A stretch of DNA of 64,000 bases from Mesotaenium endlicherianum (taxonomy: Eukaryota; Streptophyta; Zygnematophyceae; Zygnematales; Mesotaeniaceae). The notes under the pieces are model-generated. The model ran no database searches and was not told where the DNA came from. It saw only the letters and a list, made by a program, of their open reading frames with translations. The stretch lies in contig WELA01006598.1 in NCBI GenBank assembly GCA_009602735.1, forward strand, positions 555,846 through 619,845, written 5' to 3'. A program made the translations under genes and the position numbers. Positions 24,771 to 36,136 of this stretch are shown piece by piece. The first letter of the stretch is position 1. Each line of letters begins with the position of its first letter.

Positions 24771-25487
24771 TGAAATGAATCGACTTACCAATAAGCGATT
24801 GACAATTAATAAGAGATCTTTATATAAGTAAATAATTTTTATGGTATTTTCTGGTTAACTTATTAATCAGCAAAAGACCACACGACTAGCGTAAGCAATA
24901 CTCATCAGTCAAATGCAAGTAAACGAGCATCAATCATGCAATTAGTATACTCATACATAAGCAAGGTTAGAAGACATTTCGCACTAATGGCTTCTCGCCT
25001 TGGATACATATCTTTCCTAGTAAGCGGTGCAAGAGGGTTGGCCTCGTTTTCGAATGCCGAACTCGAGAGCATAACCTAACCTATGTACATGGAATGAGTT
25101 TACCGTTCAACGGCAAGTGCGATGGCACCTCCTACCCGAAATTAACCACGTCGGTAGGACCTCAGCTAACTAAATTCACAGCCATCTCCCATTATCCCGA
25201 ATCGCCATCCACCCAAGGCTTTCATCTGGCCATTCATCAAGCATATCACACTTAGATGCATATCTAGGTAGTCCACTAATACCAGTACGGCAGTCAGCTG
25301 ATTGTCAAAAAATGTGTCAGCAAGCTGTCCTATGTTGACTTCAGCTTGCTGCTCTCGGCTGAGTCATTATATTGGATATGACTAAAAGTCCAACAGACTT
25401 AATATTAACTAAAGTACAATAAATTGAACTAAAATAATTATTCTAAGTGAATGAAAATTATATCTAGTAGTATACTAATTCATTACA
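24771..25487 (-). mobile_element. Solo LTR of gypsy family B
   Basis: A 717-bp block starting TGAAATGAATCGACTTACC and ending AATTCATTACA, colinear over its length with the solo LTR at 41057-41776. The flanks CGCGT and CGTGT are a near-perfect 5-bp target duplication. No family B internal region adjoins it, so it is a solo LTR. Confidence 0.85.
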
Positions 25488-26744
25488 CGTGTCATGTTTG
25501 ACAGGGCTGCGCTGGTCGTAGACTTGCCACCTGTCAACGTGTCAGAGCGCGCAAGGATGAGAGTTGTTAACAGGTGTCAGCGCAGGGCAACTGCCCCTGC
25601 AACTGTCGTTGCACAATCATCGTCAGGTGCGAACGTGCGAGCGTGCGGACGGTATTGCGTAGCTTGTCAAAGCACCGGCAGTAAGGTGGCTGCCACATGG
25701 CATTTGTGCCCGTGCTGTGCAGAGACACCAGGTGTGAGCACCTGAGCGCATAGCACTGCGTCAGCAATCGCGTGTTTGTCGCTACGCCAACGAACGTATG
25801 TGTGGACAACAGCAGCTCGCTCGTCGCGGCTGCAATTGTTGGTAGCTTGCTTCTCTGGTCGATGTTGATGCTTAGAGTGCATTCAAACGTTGCGCATATG
25901 CTAACTGTCAGCGCGAGAGCGTCTATGGCAGGCGCAAATGCAAATAACGTCCCGCATGCATCGTTGTCAGCAACGAACAGCGCACGAAGTCGGGAGTTCT
26001 TGACCATGGAAGCAACCAGCGCGTTGCTGATTGCATTGTAGCTAAAGCATACTTGCCACTTGTCAGTGCGGCGGGCAACTGCATCCAGGCGATGCCGCCT
26101 GCATGCGCTGGCCCCAAGCCGGTGTCGAACCTTCGCGGGTCTACTCGTTCTTGAGGTTGCTCTTTTTCTACCGACGCACGACCCTCGAAAACCCGACCTT
26201 GCCGCAGTACTTGCTATTGCTCGGATCATCATTTTGCGCAATGGTGCAGTCCCGGCAAGAATGTTCTATCGTATCGCCCAGCAACGGTTATCCTACGTGG
26301 TGGTGGACATGGAGATGCAGTCACGCGGGACGCTGCGCTTCTGCATCGAGGGGTTGCACAGCAGGTTGCGAGCGTTGCTTTGCGCCTGCTGCAACTGCTG
26401 GTGAGCCAGCGTGAGGCGTGCAGACAAAGACGGGAACGACGAAACCTTCTGGTGCACGCCAGTGGACGCCAATCCGACCCTGTCACTAATGTTGCTGCAT
26501 GCGGCCGCGAGACTATGTTCTTCACTGCTTTGTAGGCGTTAGCCAACGTGTAGTCAACGCTTGTGCAATAGCCCCCTCTCAGGTGTTGCTTAATAGCTTG
26601 TAGGAAGATCACCGCGGCCTCACGGTCAATGACGATACCCGAATCTTTGCATAGGTGGGCCAGGTGGCGGTGCATCATGCAAATCGTCTCTCCCTTGCTG
26701 TGGTTGAAGTGGTGCAGCTCGTACACCTTTTCACAGTAAAATTA
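25488..26744 (-). other. GC-richer block with long open frames, origin unknown
   Basis: This block is clearly richer in G+C than its surroundings and lies between two family B LTR pieces. On the minus strand there are open frames at 26726-26229 and 26241-25567. The first begins MYELHHFNHSKGETICMMHR and contains DYTLANAYKAVKNIVSR, which has the look of real protein. The second is Ala/Thr/Leu-rich with no motif I can name. It could be a decayed host gene or a piece of an unrecognised mobile element. I assign no function. Confidence 0.3.
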
Positions 26745-26955
26745 TACAGAGAGTTGGCCTCATTTTCAAATGTTGAACTCGATTAGCTGCTCTAGCATGT
26801 ACATGTGGAATGAGTTTACAATTCAACAACAATGCGATGGCACCACCTTGCCAAGAGTTAGCCTTGTTGGCACGACATTTGCTAACCAAGCCCACAACCA
26901 TCTCCCATCATTCCGAATTGCTATTCGCCTACAGTTTTATCTGGCCATATTGTAA
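26745..26955 (-). mobile_element. Fragment of family B LTR
   Basis: Diverged copy of the middle of the family B LTR: GAGTTGGCCTC, GTACATGTGGAATGAGTTTAC, GCGATGGCACCACC and CCATCTCCCATCATTCCGAAT align with 41310-41520. Both ends are missing. Confidence 0.75.
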
Positions 26956-28246
26956 CAATCCACATATTTGGCTTTTATTAGATTACTAAATATTGTTACA
27001 ATTTTGGTGGTCTTGATTTCTTGTGTATATGGTCTATTAAGGATGTACCATATGTTGATTTGTCATTTGACAAGTAACAAAGAGCGTAGTGATGTGTATT
27101 TATGTAAACATTATAGCTCAATGTTTTGCATTAGTTTGTAACTCGTACACAATTGTGTATTGTAACATATTAGGTGATCAACTCACTTTATCGCGTGCAA
27201 GCATATTAAGTAATATATGAATGTATTTCTCTAAATTATAACTTGATGCTTCAGAACATTGCAAGCTTATTTGAGTATCTGCATGCGTGTATACATATGA
27301 GCTATAGTTTGCATTATTGCATCGCATAAATGCATAGTTCGTAAGAGTATATACACACATGTTTATATGCGGGCTATACTTTGCATATTGCGACGAGCAA
27401 TATTGAAATTTTGATGGACCTTATCATTGCTATTCTTTGGAAAGCATGCTTCAAGCAGCTTATAAACTTAACGCAAGCAATGGGGAGGGCTTAGCTGGTC
27501 GTCCCCAACTTCTATTCTCCTTTCGGTATCCAGTCAATGCTGCGCCTGTATGCCTAAATTCAGCAGTCATTCAAATGGCCATGAAAGAATCAGATACAGG
27601 ACTCCGCACAGCATCTTTGTCAATTTAGTAAAAATTCCATCTACTCTTCCTCTCAAGGCTTCAAAGTACTTTTGACGACCGCGTGTTTTTTTTCAAATTT
27701 CCTCCAATTGCTTTAACACCACAAACAATCTACCTGTTAAGACAGGCATGCATGACGCAAAAAAAGGGGTGGATTTTACCACTCCTCTTATCAGCAGAGC
27801 AGCTAGTTTCACTTTCACAACTTCTTCCTGAATTTTAGATTTGTAGCTCGCTTTTGCTCTTTTAACGCATATTTCGAAGTGAGGTTTTCATCCTTATGAA
27901 ACTGTCAATAAGCAACAAAGCGTCATCAGTCAATAACTGAACCAAATTATAAATGACACAGGCTGCGTGTATGAGGCATCTTCCCGGATCCTCTCAAAGA
28001 CATCTGTTCATTATATCTCCTCAAACTCTTCACCTAGTGATAGAATACGAATACGAAGTATTAGTATAATGAATACATATTAAAGTTATACGTGTATGAT
28101 GAAAATACGCGCGTATTTCTATTTTCCAAGATTGTTAGTAAAGAGAAAAAGCTTCATAACTTCCACATTACTTCAAAACCTCGAGCGCGTTTGATTGCCA
28201 GTGGTAGAGGTATCAATTTGCTACAAGCAGAAAGTGTTAGAAAAAG
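26956..28246. other. AT-rich stretch, nothing recognised
   Basis: Low-GC sequence without a supported gene. A small open frame at 27437-27628 has no recognisable domain. Confidence 0.4.
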
Positions 28247-28251
28247 GAGAT

Positions 28252-28995
28252 TGTAAGGTCATAGGATTATAAAGTGCATTTTTGAGTTTCATGAAAGTAT
28301 GTTTTGATTGTATGTTAGTGTAGAGTGCATTTTTGTGGTCATTTTGATGTAGAGTTCATTGAATTTGGTCAAGTATTGAGAGAGTTATGGATTTCCAAAG
28401 TCTAATTAGTTTTGAGGTCGGTTGACGACTGTCCTTAATTCGCGGTGAGCGCGACCGTCGGATTGACCGACAGCGCCGAGCGATCTGGCCCGTTGGAATA
28501 AACTCGAACCTTCACGTAAGTTTGGCTGACGCGGAGTGCCGACTAGGTCGATTTACCTAGAAGTTTCGGTTTAGCCTAGTGCGTCTAGGATAGAATATTC
28601 TAGTAATGTCAATGCATGTATGTGGACGTCAATTCGACCCGACACGTCAGATTAGACTGGTCTGGCTTACTCACGAATATTCTGGAAGGGACGATTTGAC
28701 GAACACTTAGGAAAATCCGTAGCTTCCTCCTAGAGAGGAGCACTTAGGCAGAAAATTATAAATAGGCATAACTTCTTTGTTTCATACCAGTTTTCACTTC
28801 TGTAAATTTCTACGGGTTTGTAATGACAAGACCTTCCATCCTACATCATTTGTGAGCAGTTTCTTGCCACTCAAAATGTCAAGTAATTTTCCTAAGCTTT
28901 CTTAGCAATATGCCGCTGCACTCTTAAGTATGATTGCAACTAGCTTTGTTCCTCGTGAGTCACTACGCTTCCACTAGGGCACTCTGCCCCTTTCA
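28252..28995 (+). mobile_element. Solo LTR of gypsy family C
   Basis: A 744-bp LTR beginning TGTAAGGTCATAGG and ending CTGCCCCTTTCA, flanked on both sides by GAGAT (28247-28251 and 28996-29000), a perfect 5-bp target duplication. It matches the 3' LTR of element C at 43010-43667 throughout, including GCGGTGAGCGCGACC, ATGCATGTATGTGGACGTCAA-like and CCGCTGCACTCT blocks. No internal region remains. Confidence 0.92.
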
Positions 28996-29000
28996 GAGAT

Positions 29001-29462
29001 GATATCAACATTATATACTTGTCAAAGAATCCATTTTACGTTTCGTAGACGCGTTTTTTTGGTACTTTGAAAATACGTGACATTACGTGGTATAATCCGA
29101 TGCTCTTAGACCGGTACGCAAGTATTCCATAACTAGGACTTCTCATAAGTAAAGGAGTTCTTATTTGTTCGTTTGCTTAAGCAATTTAGCGTCATTTTGG
29201 TTTTAGGATTCTCATCCTTTTTGTCACTAATCGTCTTGACTGGCGACCAGAACTTTCTAACTTTAGACCAAGCATTTCGCCATCTGTCCAACTCTCGAAC
29301 ATAACATCGCTTGCTATAAGAGGTCTCATAGTTAAACAAGTCTTGTGACCTTTTGTCTTTCGACGTCTGCGCTTGCCACGGGTCGTCAGGTAGCTCAAAT
29401 ATCTCACTCTCTGCTTGACTTTTGTGTTGTCCCCTTGTGTAGGCTTTAAAAGATGGTATGTT
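29001..29462. other. Short unannotated gap
   Basis: Sequence between the family C solo LTR and the TRIM element. A minus-strand open frame (29192-29509) overlaps it but shows no domain and overlaps the TRIM LTR, so it is not called. Confidence 0.4.
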
Positions 29463-29467
29463 CTACC

Positions 29468-29978
29468 TATAGTGATCCAACACGTGGACGGTTGCGACGA
29501 GTTTGACACGTCACGTGGGGCGACCCAATGTGACCAAAAAGTGCCAGTTTGAATTGTATAAGACTATTGGCGCGCGATCAAAGTACCTCGAGTTAACCTT
29601 TTGTTCGTATGGCTACAATGGTATCGAAGCACGAACGTACGCAACTGTGTCCAGGATACCAAGGATCAAGTGCTAGTGAGAACGTAAATGCTTAGGGTGC
29701 AAGAGTGGTCGATGGTACAATCGTATGGCGATCTTTGGATCGTACGAAAAAAGGACACTATCCCGAAACAATGTCCCTCGCGCCGCCGCGGCATAAGTGC
29801 CCGAGACTTGCACACGTGTAGGTGGGAGGAGTGTAGCGATCCGCCACGTGGCCGGTTGCGGCGCGTGCAACACGTCACGTGGACCGAATGTGACCGAAAT
29901 GTGTCGGTTTGAATCGTATAAGCCCAATTGGAGCGCGATCGAAGTACCTCGAATTGCCTTTTCGTTCGTATCACTACA
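29468..29978 (+). mobile_element. TRIM element (miniature LTR retrotransposon), all non-coding parts present
   Basis: Two direct repeats of about 150 bp (29468-29617 and 29832-29978) flank a 214-bp internal region. Directly after the left repeat is TGGTATCGAAGC (29619-29630), a primer-binding site like that for initiator Met tRNA (TGGTATCAGAGC), and directly before the right repeat is the polypurine tract GGTGGGAGGAG (29821-29831). CTACC at 29463-29467 and 29979-29983 is a perfect 5-bp target duplication. The LTRs carry short inverted ends (TGTAG...CTACA) and a GTATAAG TATA-like box. They are only about three-quarters identical by eye, so the insertion is old. No protein is encoded, as is normal for TRIMs. 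Confidence 0.93.
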
Positions 29979-29983
29979 CTACC

Positions 29984-31454
29984 ACTCTTCGACTCCATAC
30001 ACAGTTCACTTTTGCTTGCCCCTTCTTCAGGGTCGGCTGATGAAATTCATACATTTTCCAATTTTCAATGTTCATGTTACAACCAAGTCAACATATGCTT
30101 TCAGAACTAGTGCAATACTAAGAACTTCTAGGCGCGCTTTTTGCTCATGTTGAGGAGTTCACAATCTGTAGTTTGCATGCATGAATTGCAAGTTGTGCTA
30201 GGGTTGACAGGAATCAAAGATAGTTATCTTTTCACACTTTCGCTTTATTGTTCATACAGAATACAAACTTGTCAAACTTTTACATTTACAACAACCTATT
30301 GCTAGTTGGCCAGAGCTTCTCTGCCCTTAGTTATGCTTATCAGTATTTTATTGTATATCTATCTTCTCAATTCTTCATTGAGATCTCAATTGTAGCACTT
30401 GCTTCTTGCAGAAAGGACCTATAAGTACTTGAAAACTAACCAACAACTCATCTTATACGTTATTCATGCACTCTGATGTTTGTTCTAGTTTTTGTCCAAA
30501 ATTCTCCTAACAAATCGAATATGCCAACTCTAGCCTCTCAAGAAGTCAAATTTTTCCTAAGAAACTTCGTAGGACTAGTTTTATCTACAAATTTAAATTG
30601 CAAAAGAAAATAAAATTTTGAATACACTCGGCAGAAGCGTGGCTCTCCGGCTCCCAATTGCCAAGAGGATGACGTTCCTCTCCTTCACGCTCTTTCTTCT
30701 CTTTCTTTCATTTTTCTTCGCAAATGGGACTCCAATTCCGTGCATACTTATGTTTCCCTCCAAGCTGCACATGCAATTTTGATGACACCTTGGCTCGAGA
30801 CTCACGCTCGTGCCACTGAGCTCTCTGCTCCTTTGCTGGAGTCTTGCGTGACTGACTCGCTTTTGGAGATCGACATAACTTGGTCCTCTTTAGTCAACGT
30901 GTTTTCGTACAGTACTTTGACTCGCCGCGACTTCCGCCGCGCGTGTCAGACGGTCCATGGTTGTCACTCGCAACATGCATATTGTAATTCTTTGCCTTGA
31001 AATTAGTAAGTTCTAGCATTAGTATTCTCCAATGTTCACTTCAATGTATATATAATCATTTTTTTTGAATATGTGTTGTATTTCATTTATTTCGTGGACA
31101 ACGGCGTAACGATACGCTCGTATTCCACAAGTGAATTGTTGCCATTGTAGATCTTGCTATACATGTGCACATCTTGAGCTAAGATGCAAGTGAATATTTG
31201 CAACAAATATTGTTTGACTAGTTGATCGTATTCTAAATCCGAAGTTTTTCTAAAAAATGTCTTTACACAATCAAGTCAATATCATGCAGATTTTATGTAA
31301 GTACGAGTATAAATCTTTCACTCTTTCATACAAGCACCATCTCTAAACAATTGGCAAGTTCTCATTCAAGCGTGCGCATTAAACATGTACACAAACACAG
31401 GAGCAAAAGCATTACTTAAATCGCATCTTTGCATGCAAGCGTCCATATGCAACT
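29984..31454. other. AT-rich stretch, no supported gene
   Basis: Mostly AT-rich. An open stretch at about 30720-31000 on the plus strand (with LEIDITWSSLVNVFSYSTL) looks protein-like but has no family I can name; it may be a fragment of a mobile-element gene. Confidence 0.35.
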
Positions 31455-32160
31455 ACACACTCACTAATTTTGCAATTGCGCTTTGACATACACCACACAC
31501 GTATCCATGCATACACACTCAAGCATATATGCATGCACCTATGCATAAACACTCGCGTGCTTTGCATGCGTAGACGCACCGTTGCACGGATTCATGCGCA
31601 CATATGCGCATCATGCACTCACGCACGCGCGATATTACGTCCTTTACATAGGATTACATCCATTATACACCTAATCCACTCTGTTTTTAGTTGAAAGTGC
31701 AATCCCAAAGAATCTGAGGTGCCGCATGTACACTCGCACGTATGTGCGCTGAAAGACACTTACCAGCATCCACACGCACGCTTGCGAGCGTCGGTCTGTA
31801 TCCAGCAATTTCCAACAATATTAAATAGTTCAGGGTGTACCGTGCTTTCAAGTTTCTTTGGTGGTACCCGAATACACTCAATCTCCCTTGCCCCACGCAT
31901 GGTGGTGGACCTTTTTGGTAGCGGGTAAATTTTACCCCGCACGCTCGAACCCTTCCCGAGGCGCACGAAAAACTGGAATCAAGGAGGCGCATGGGCAAAC
32001 GGCACCCGTCCAGATTTTCCACAAGCTGAGTCGATGTGCTTGGGCAAACGGCCGAAGACTTCACATTATAACGGAAAAAGCTTCGCCAGAGTAGCGAAGA
32101 GTTGAGAACACGTTTTTCGACAGAGTGGCAAAGGAAACCCGACAAATCTGGGAGTATAGG
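31455..32160 (-). repeat. Dispersed repeat D, copy 2 (inverted)
   Basis: The reverse complement of this block matches 23186-23850 through the same ordered landmarks, including the GTGCGTGAGTGCATG-rich tail. The copies differ at many sites, so duplication is not recent. They bracket about 7.6 kb that contains several unrelated elements. Confidence 0.8.
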
Positions 32161-33744
32161 TTGCCAGCCTCGTCTATTCTCACATTAAGGTGTTCCGTGA
32201 CGAAATCTTCCCTGAGCACAATCGGACATCCGCGCATGCGTCGGTTTACGAACAACGACCAAGACCCTACTTTGTGCTATATATTATGCATCTCATAGAA
32301 TAGAATAAAAGGAAATGACTCTGATGTTGAAAAATAGAAACGATGACTAGTACATACTGAATGTCCTCCTCGTCAACTTATTTTGTATTTATCTATATAT
32401 TTATATATTGATTTACTTGTCTATCTAATTAGCTTTCTATCTCTACTCTTGGCTGCTAATTGTAATGGCTAACTTCTGCTTCCTTTCAAGTCTATGTATC
32501 TAGCTATTCTTTAGTACTTTAAATCTTCTTCTAAGGGAGGGTGGGTTGGGATCTAGAGAGTACAAATTGCATTTTGTGCAATGAAGAAAGGACTGACTGA
32601 TTAAGGAATAAGTACTGCTAATTTTGGACTTGTCATGAAGGTTTGCGTGGGTATTGATGTGTTCATTCATATGAATTTTAGCTAGACTAGTACAATATCG
32701 ATGCATTTTATATGTATCAAAAATCTTCAATCATCTTACCACGCGCCGACAAGGGCTGGCCTCCTCGCTCTTTGAGTCTTAATTCCCTCATTCACGCTTC
32801 CTGTTACGCCCAGCCTCCTACGAGTTACCAGCCATGGTTGGCCACGCTGAAGCCCTCCAAACACAAACGGCAGGTAAGAGCCCTCATTTGCGATGTTGTA
32901 TTGAGGCACCCCACTCTTAAAATGGTGCATGATCTCAAAATACGGAAGACATATATGGTGAGACTTGTCCAAAAGCTCCAAATTGATCGCCGCGTTCAAA
33001 ACGCGTAGAATGTCGCTACGCTTGGCCGAAGAATAATAGTAAGTACTCGTTGAGGTTGTTAGTTTATTCAAATTGTTGTTTTGATTCTTGAATGTAGAAA
33101 GTTGAACTAATTCGCGTATGTAAAATGGTTGTGTTGCAACCTTCAAAAAAAATGCTCAAAAGCTCAAAAGTCATGCACATACCACTTCTTTGTTGGACAA
33201 TCAGCTTGTTCATCCCACTATGTCGGAAACAATACTATCTTATCTCGCACGTTTTGTTAATTGAACGTCAAACTTCAATGGTTGTGACCTAGTCAACAAT
33301 TGGACTAATGAAATTTGATGATGTGACCCAGTGACCTGGACCTTGACGTTGTTAATTGGGGCAAGTTAATACTTTTTATAATATATTCAATCCGCGTCGG
33401 TTGGCACTCCATTGATACTCCGTCGACGTCTCCAAGCTGACAGCTTTTGCAACTGTAGCCCGTTCGGACATTAGTTGAAGCTACACGGTTCGCCCGACTT
33501 TAGCCCCGCGTGGACCTCGTCGCCGTTGTCAACTTTTTCTCCACACTCAAAGGTAAAATTTGTCTGTTATATGTTTTCAATAACGCTTGCCAGTCACATG
33601 AAGAGAAAGTTGCCCTACAACGTTTTTTGGCCGGACTTTATTACTTGTCTCCATTCCAATTTTCAGTTTTGAAGTACTCACTTCTAAATAGTACACATTC
33701 ACTAGGAGAAACAAAGCATCCCTTAGCATACCGACACCCTTAAG
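32161..33744. other. AT-rich stretch, no supported gene
   Basis: No gene is supported. A minus-strand open frame (33146-32736) contains a protein-like segment (HHFKSGVPQYNIANEGSYLP) without a recognised family. Confidence 0.35.
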
Positions 33745-34109
33745 TATGCTCTAAGATCATAGGGTTATAGATTGTATTTTTGTGATCATTTTGATATAAA
33801 ATTTGTCGAATCTGGTTAAGTATTGAGAAAGTTATGAATTTTTGAAGTTTTATTTAGTTTGAGGTCGGTTGACGACCGTCCTTAGTTTGCGGTGAGCGCG
33901 ACCGTCGAATTGACCGACAGCATCGAGCGATCTGGGTCGTTAGGGTGAATTTGAACCTTCACGTTAATTCCACTGACGCGGAGTGCCGTACAAGTCAAAT
34001 TAACTACAACTTTGGATTAGCCTAGCGCGCCTAAGATAGAATGTTCCAAAAATGTCGATGCATGTATGTGGACGTCAAACCCACCCGACACGTCAGATCA
34101 CGCTGCTCC

Positions 34110-34891
34110 TAGGGGCAAGCGTGTTGAAGCGAGAGTACTATTGGAGAAATATGGACAAGAACATTGAGGAGTGGATGAGGGGTTGCGATGCATGCCAACG
34201 AAACAAGACACCAAATCAAAAGAAGGGAGGTACATTGCAGCCCATGCCTATTCCAGAGTATCTTTAGAAGCAGAATGCTATGAACTTCATCATATCGTTA
34301 CCAATTGATGGTCAAATGCGCGATGCAATATGGATTGTGTCTGATAAACTCAGCAAGATGGCTCATTGCATTCCCATGAAGGAGACTTCTATGGCAGATG
34401 ATGTGGCACAATCATTTTTTGATCATATTTTCATACTACATGGGTTGCCGAAGATGATTGTTTCAGATCGAGATCCAAGGTTCACTAGCAACTTTTGGCG
34501 GTCATTGTTTACTTTGATGAGGACCAAGTTTAGTATGAGCACTTTCTATTGTCCTCAGCCAGACGGCAAGAGTAAGAGGCTAAATAGAACTCTGCAAGAG
34601 GTGCTCAGGGATTTTACTATGGAAGATCCTTCAGAGCGGGACAAGAAGCTGCCAGGGTTGGAGTTTGCCTACAACAACAACATGCAAGGATCTACCAAGC
34701 ACTCACCGCTCGCTATGGTTTATGAGAGAGAAGTATATCGTACAGGGAACATCTTGCTCACAAAGGCTAAGGATACTCAGGTTTCGACCACACAAGCGTT
34801 TATAGAGCAAATTGCCAAGACTTGGGACATGGCCAGCATGTCTATGCGGAAGGCACAAGAAGAGCAGTTCATACATGCTAATAAGCATTAG
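34110..34891 (+). pseudogene. Integrase remnant of element C, left part
   Basis: This part of the fossil shows the integrase zinc-binding motif (HHCC type; GCDACQRNK visible) followed by the rve catalytic core with ISLPIDGQMRDAIWIVSDKLSKMA and MIVSDRDPRFTSNFW, typical of Ty3/gypsy pol. It stops at the insertion point of element A. Broken. Confidence 0.9.
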
Positions 34892-35781
34892 TGTAACGTT
34901 GAAGTTTTTCTTTGAGGTTCTTTACCCAGTTTCGAGAAAAATTGATACTTAGGGGAAAGAAAATAATGATATCTTGGACATCTTCTAATATTTAGGAATT
35001 GAGAGAGAAAAGATGTTAGACGTAGTATTTATGCTTGTGAGAGTTGCACTCACAATGACTCTTGCAAGTAAATATACTTGCACAACATGAGGCACTGGAG
35101 TGCTTCAAGTCACCACCTAGGGCCCTGGTTCATGTTCAACGAAAACAGGCGAAGGGGTATAACTCGTTCGGCTCAATGCTCGTAACGCGCCGTTTGTGGA
35201 CTTTTCGACGGTTTTCGAAAAACCGTTTCGTGCCAAAAGGGCGTTTTCGCGTTCACGCGACTTTCTAAAAAAGTCGTGACTACTCGCGGGGTCGCGTACA
35301 AACGCTTTCGTCATGAATCGGTAGTTATTAAACTACCTCGCCAATCAATTAGATGTGAACGTTTCAAACGAAAGATTGTGGATTCGAATTCACTCGGATG
35401 CAAAGCGACTTTGCATATTTGGTTTTGTTTGAGTTTTACGACTGTTCGATTTACGATTGTGGCATTATCCAAAATAATGACAATTAAAATAAGTTAATCA
35501 ATCTATGATTAGTTAACTTATCTCTTCACAAATAATCAAAGTACTTTTATGATTAATTATGTCTTACGATTGCGAAGTAATCGAATTACTTTACGACGCT
35601 TTTTGCAATAGCATCTTGGTCATTTCGCCCAATCGACCAGGAATCAGTCGGCACTAGCATGTGGCAAATAATTCTTCAAGATATAATCATTTATCAAATA
35701 ATATATTAATAAATAGTGTAATATATTTTAGGTAGATATAAAAAATATCCCAAAAACGCCTAAAAAGCTTAGGTCGTTACA
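34892..35781 (-). repeat. LTR of element A (3' LTR in transcriptional sense)
   Basis: An 890-bp LTR with matching TGTAACG and CGTTACA ends. It aligns with 40889-42524 outside the solo LTR insertion, and its last third aligns with the fragment at 23925-24267. Confidence 0.92.
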
Positions 35782-36136
35782 CTCCTCCCCTCTTAAAGGA
35801 ACTTAACGTCCTCGTTAAGCATACGTCTTTTAAGTCATGTGGTGTCAATACTGGCCTTAGCTAGCGGAAAACACAGGTGAGCAAATGGACTTTGCGTCAT
35901 CACAGGGACGAAAAAGAGCGATCAATTGGTCGCGCCTCTTTTGCGTTTGTTCCTTGGATTACGAATTGTACCAGGTAGCACGCCTGCCGTGGCACAGAGC
36001 TTTTGAGCATCAGTCCATCGTAACCAATACTGTTGGACCAGGTCACTACAATTATGTACGATTTGTCCTGAGGTTCGTACGAGTTCCAACTGGAATCGTA
36101 ATCGAGCCATTTAATCAAAAGCTCCACACGTAGAGG

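Noticed and set aside
23186-32160. Polinton or other giant element with terminal inverted repeats
   Set aside because: The interval holds only unrelated LTR pieces and a TRIM; no DNA polymerase B, capsid, ATPase or integrase genes of such elements were seen.
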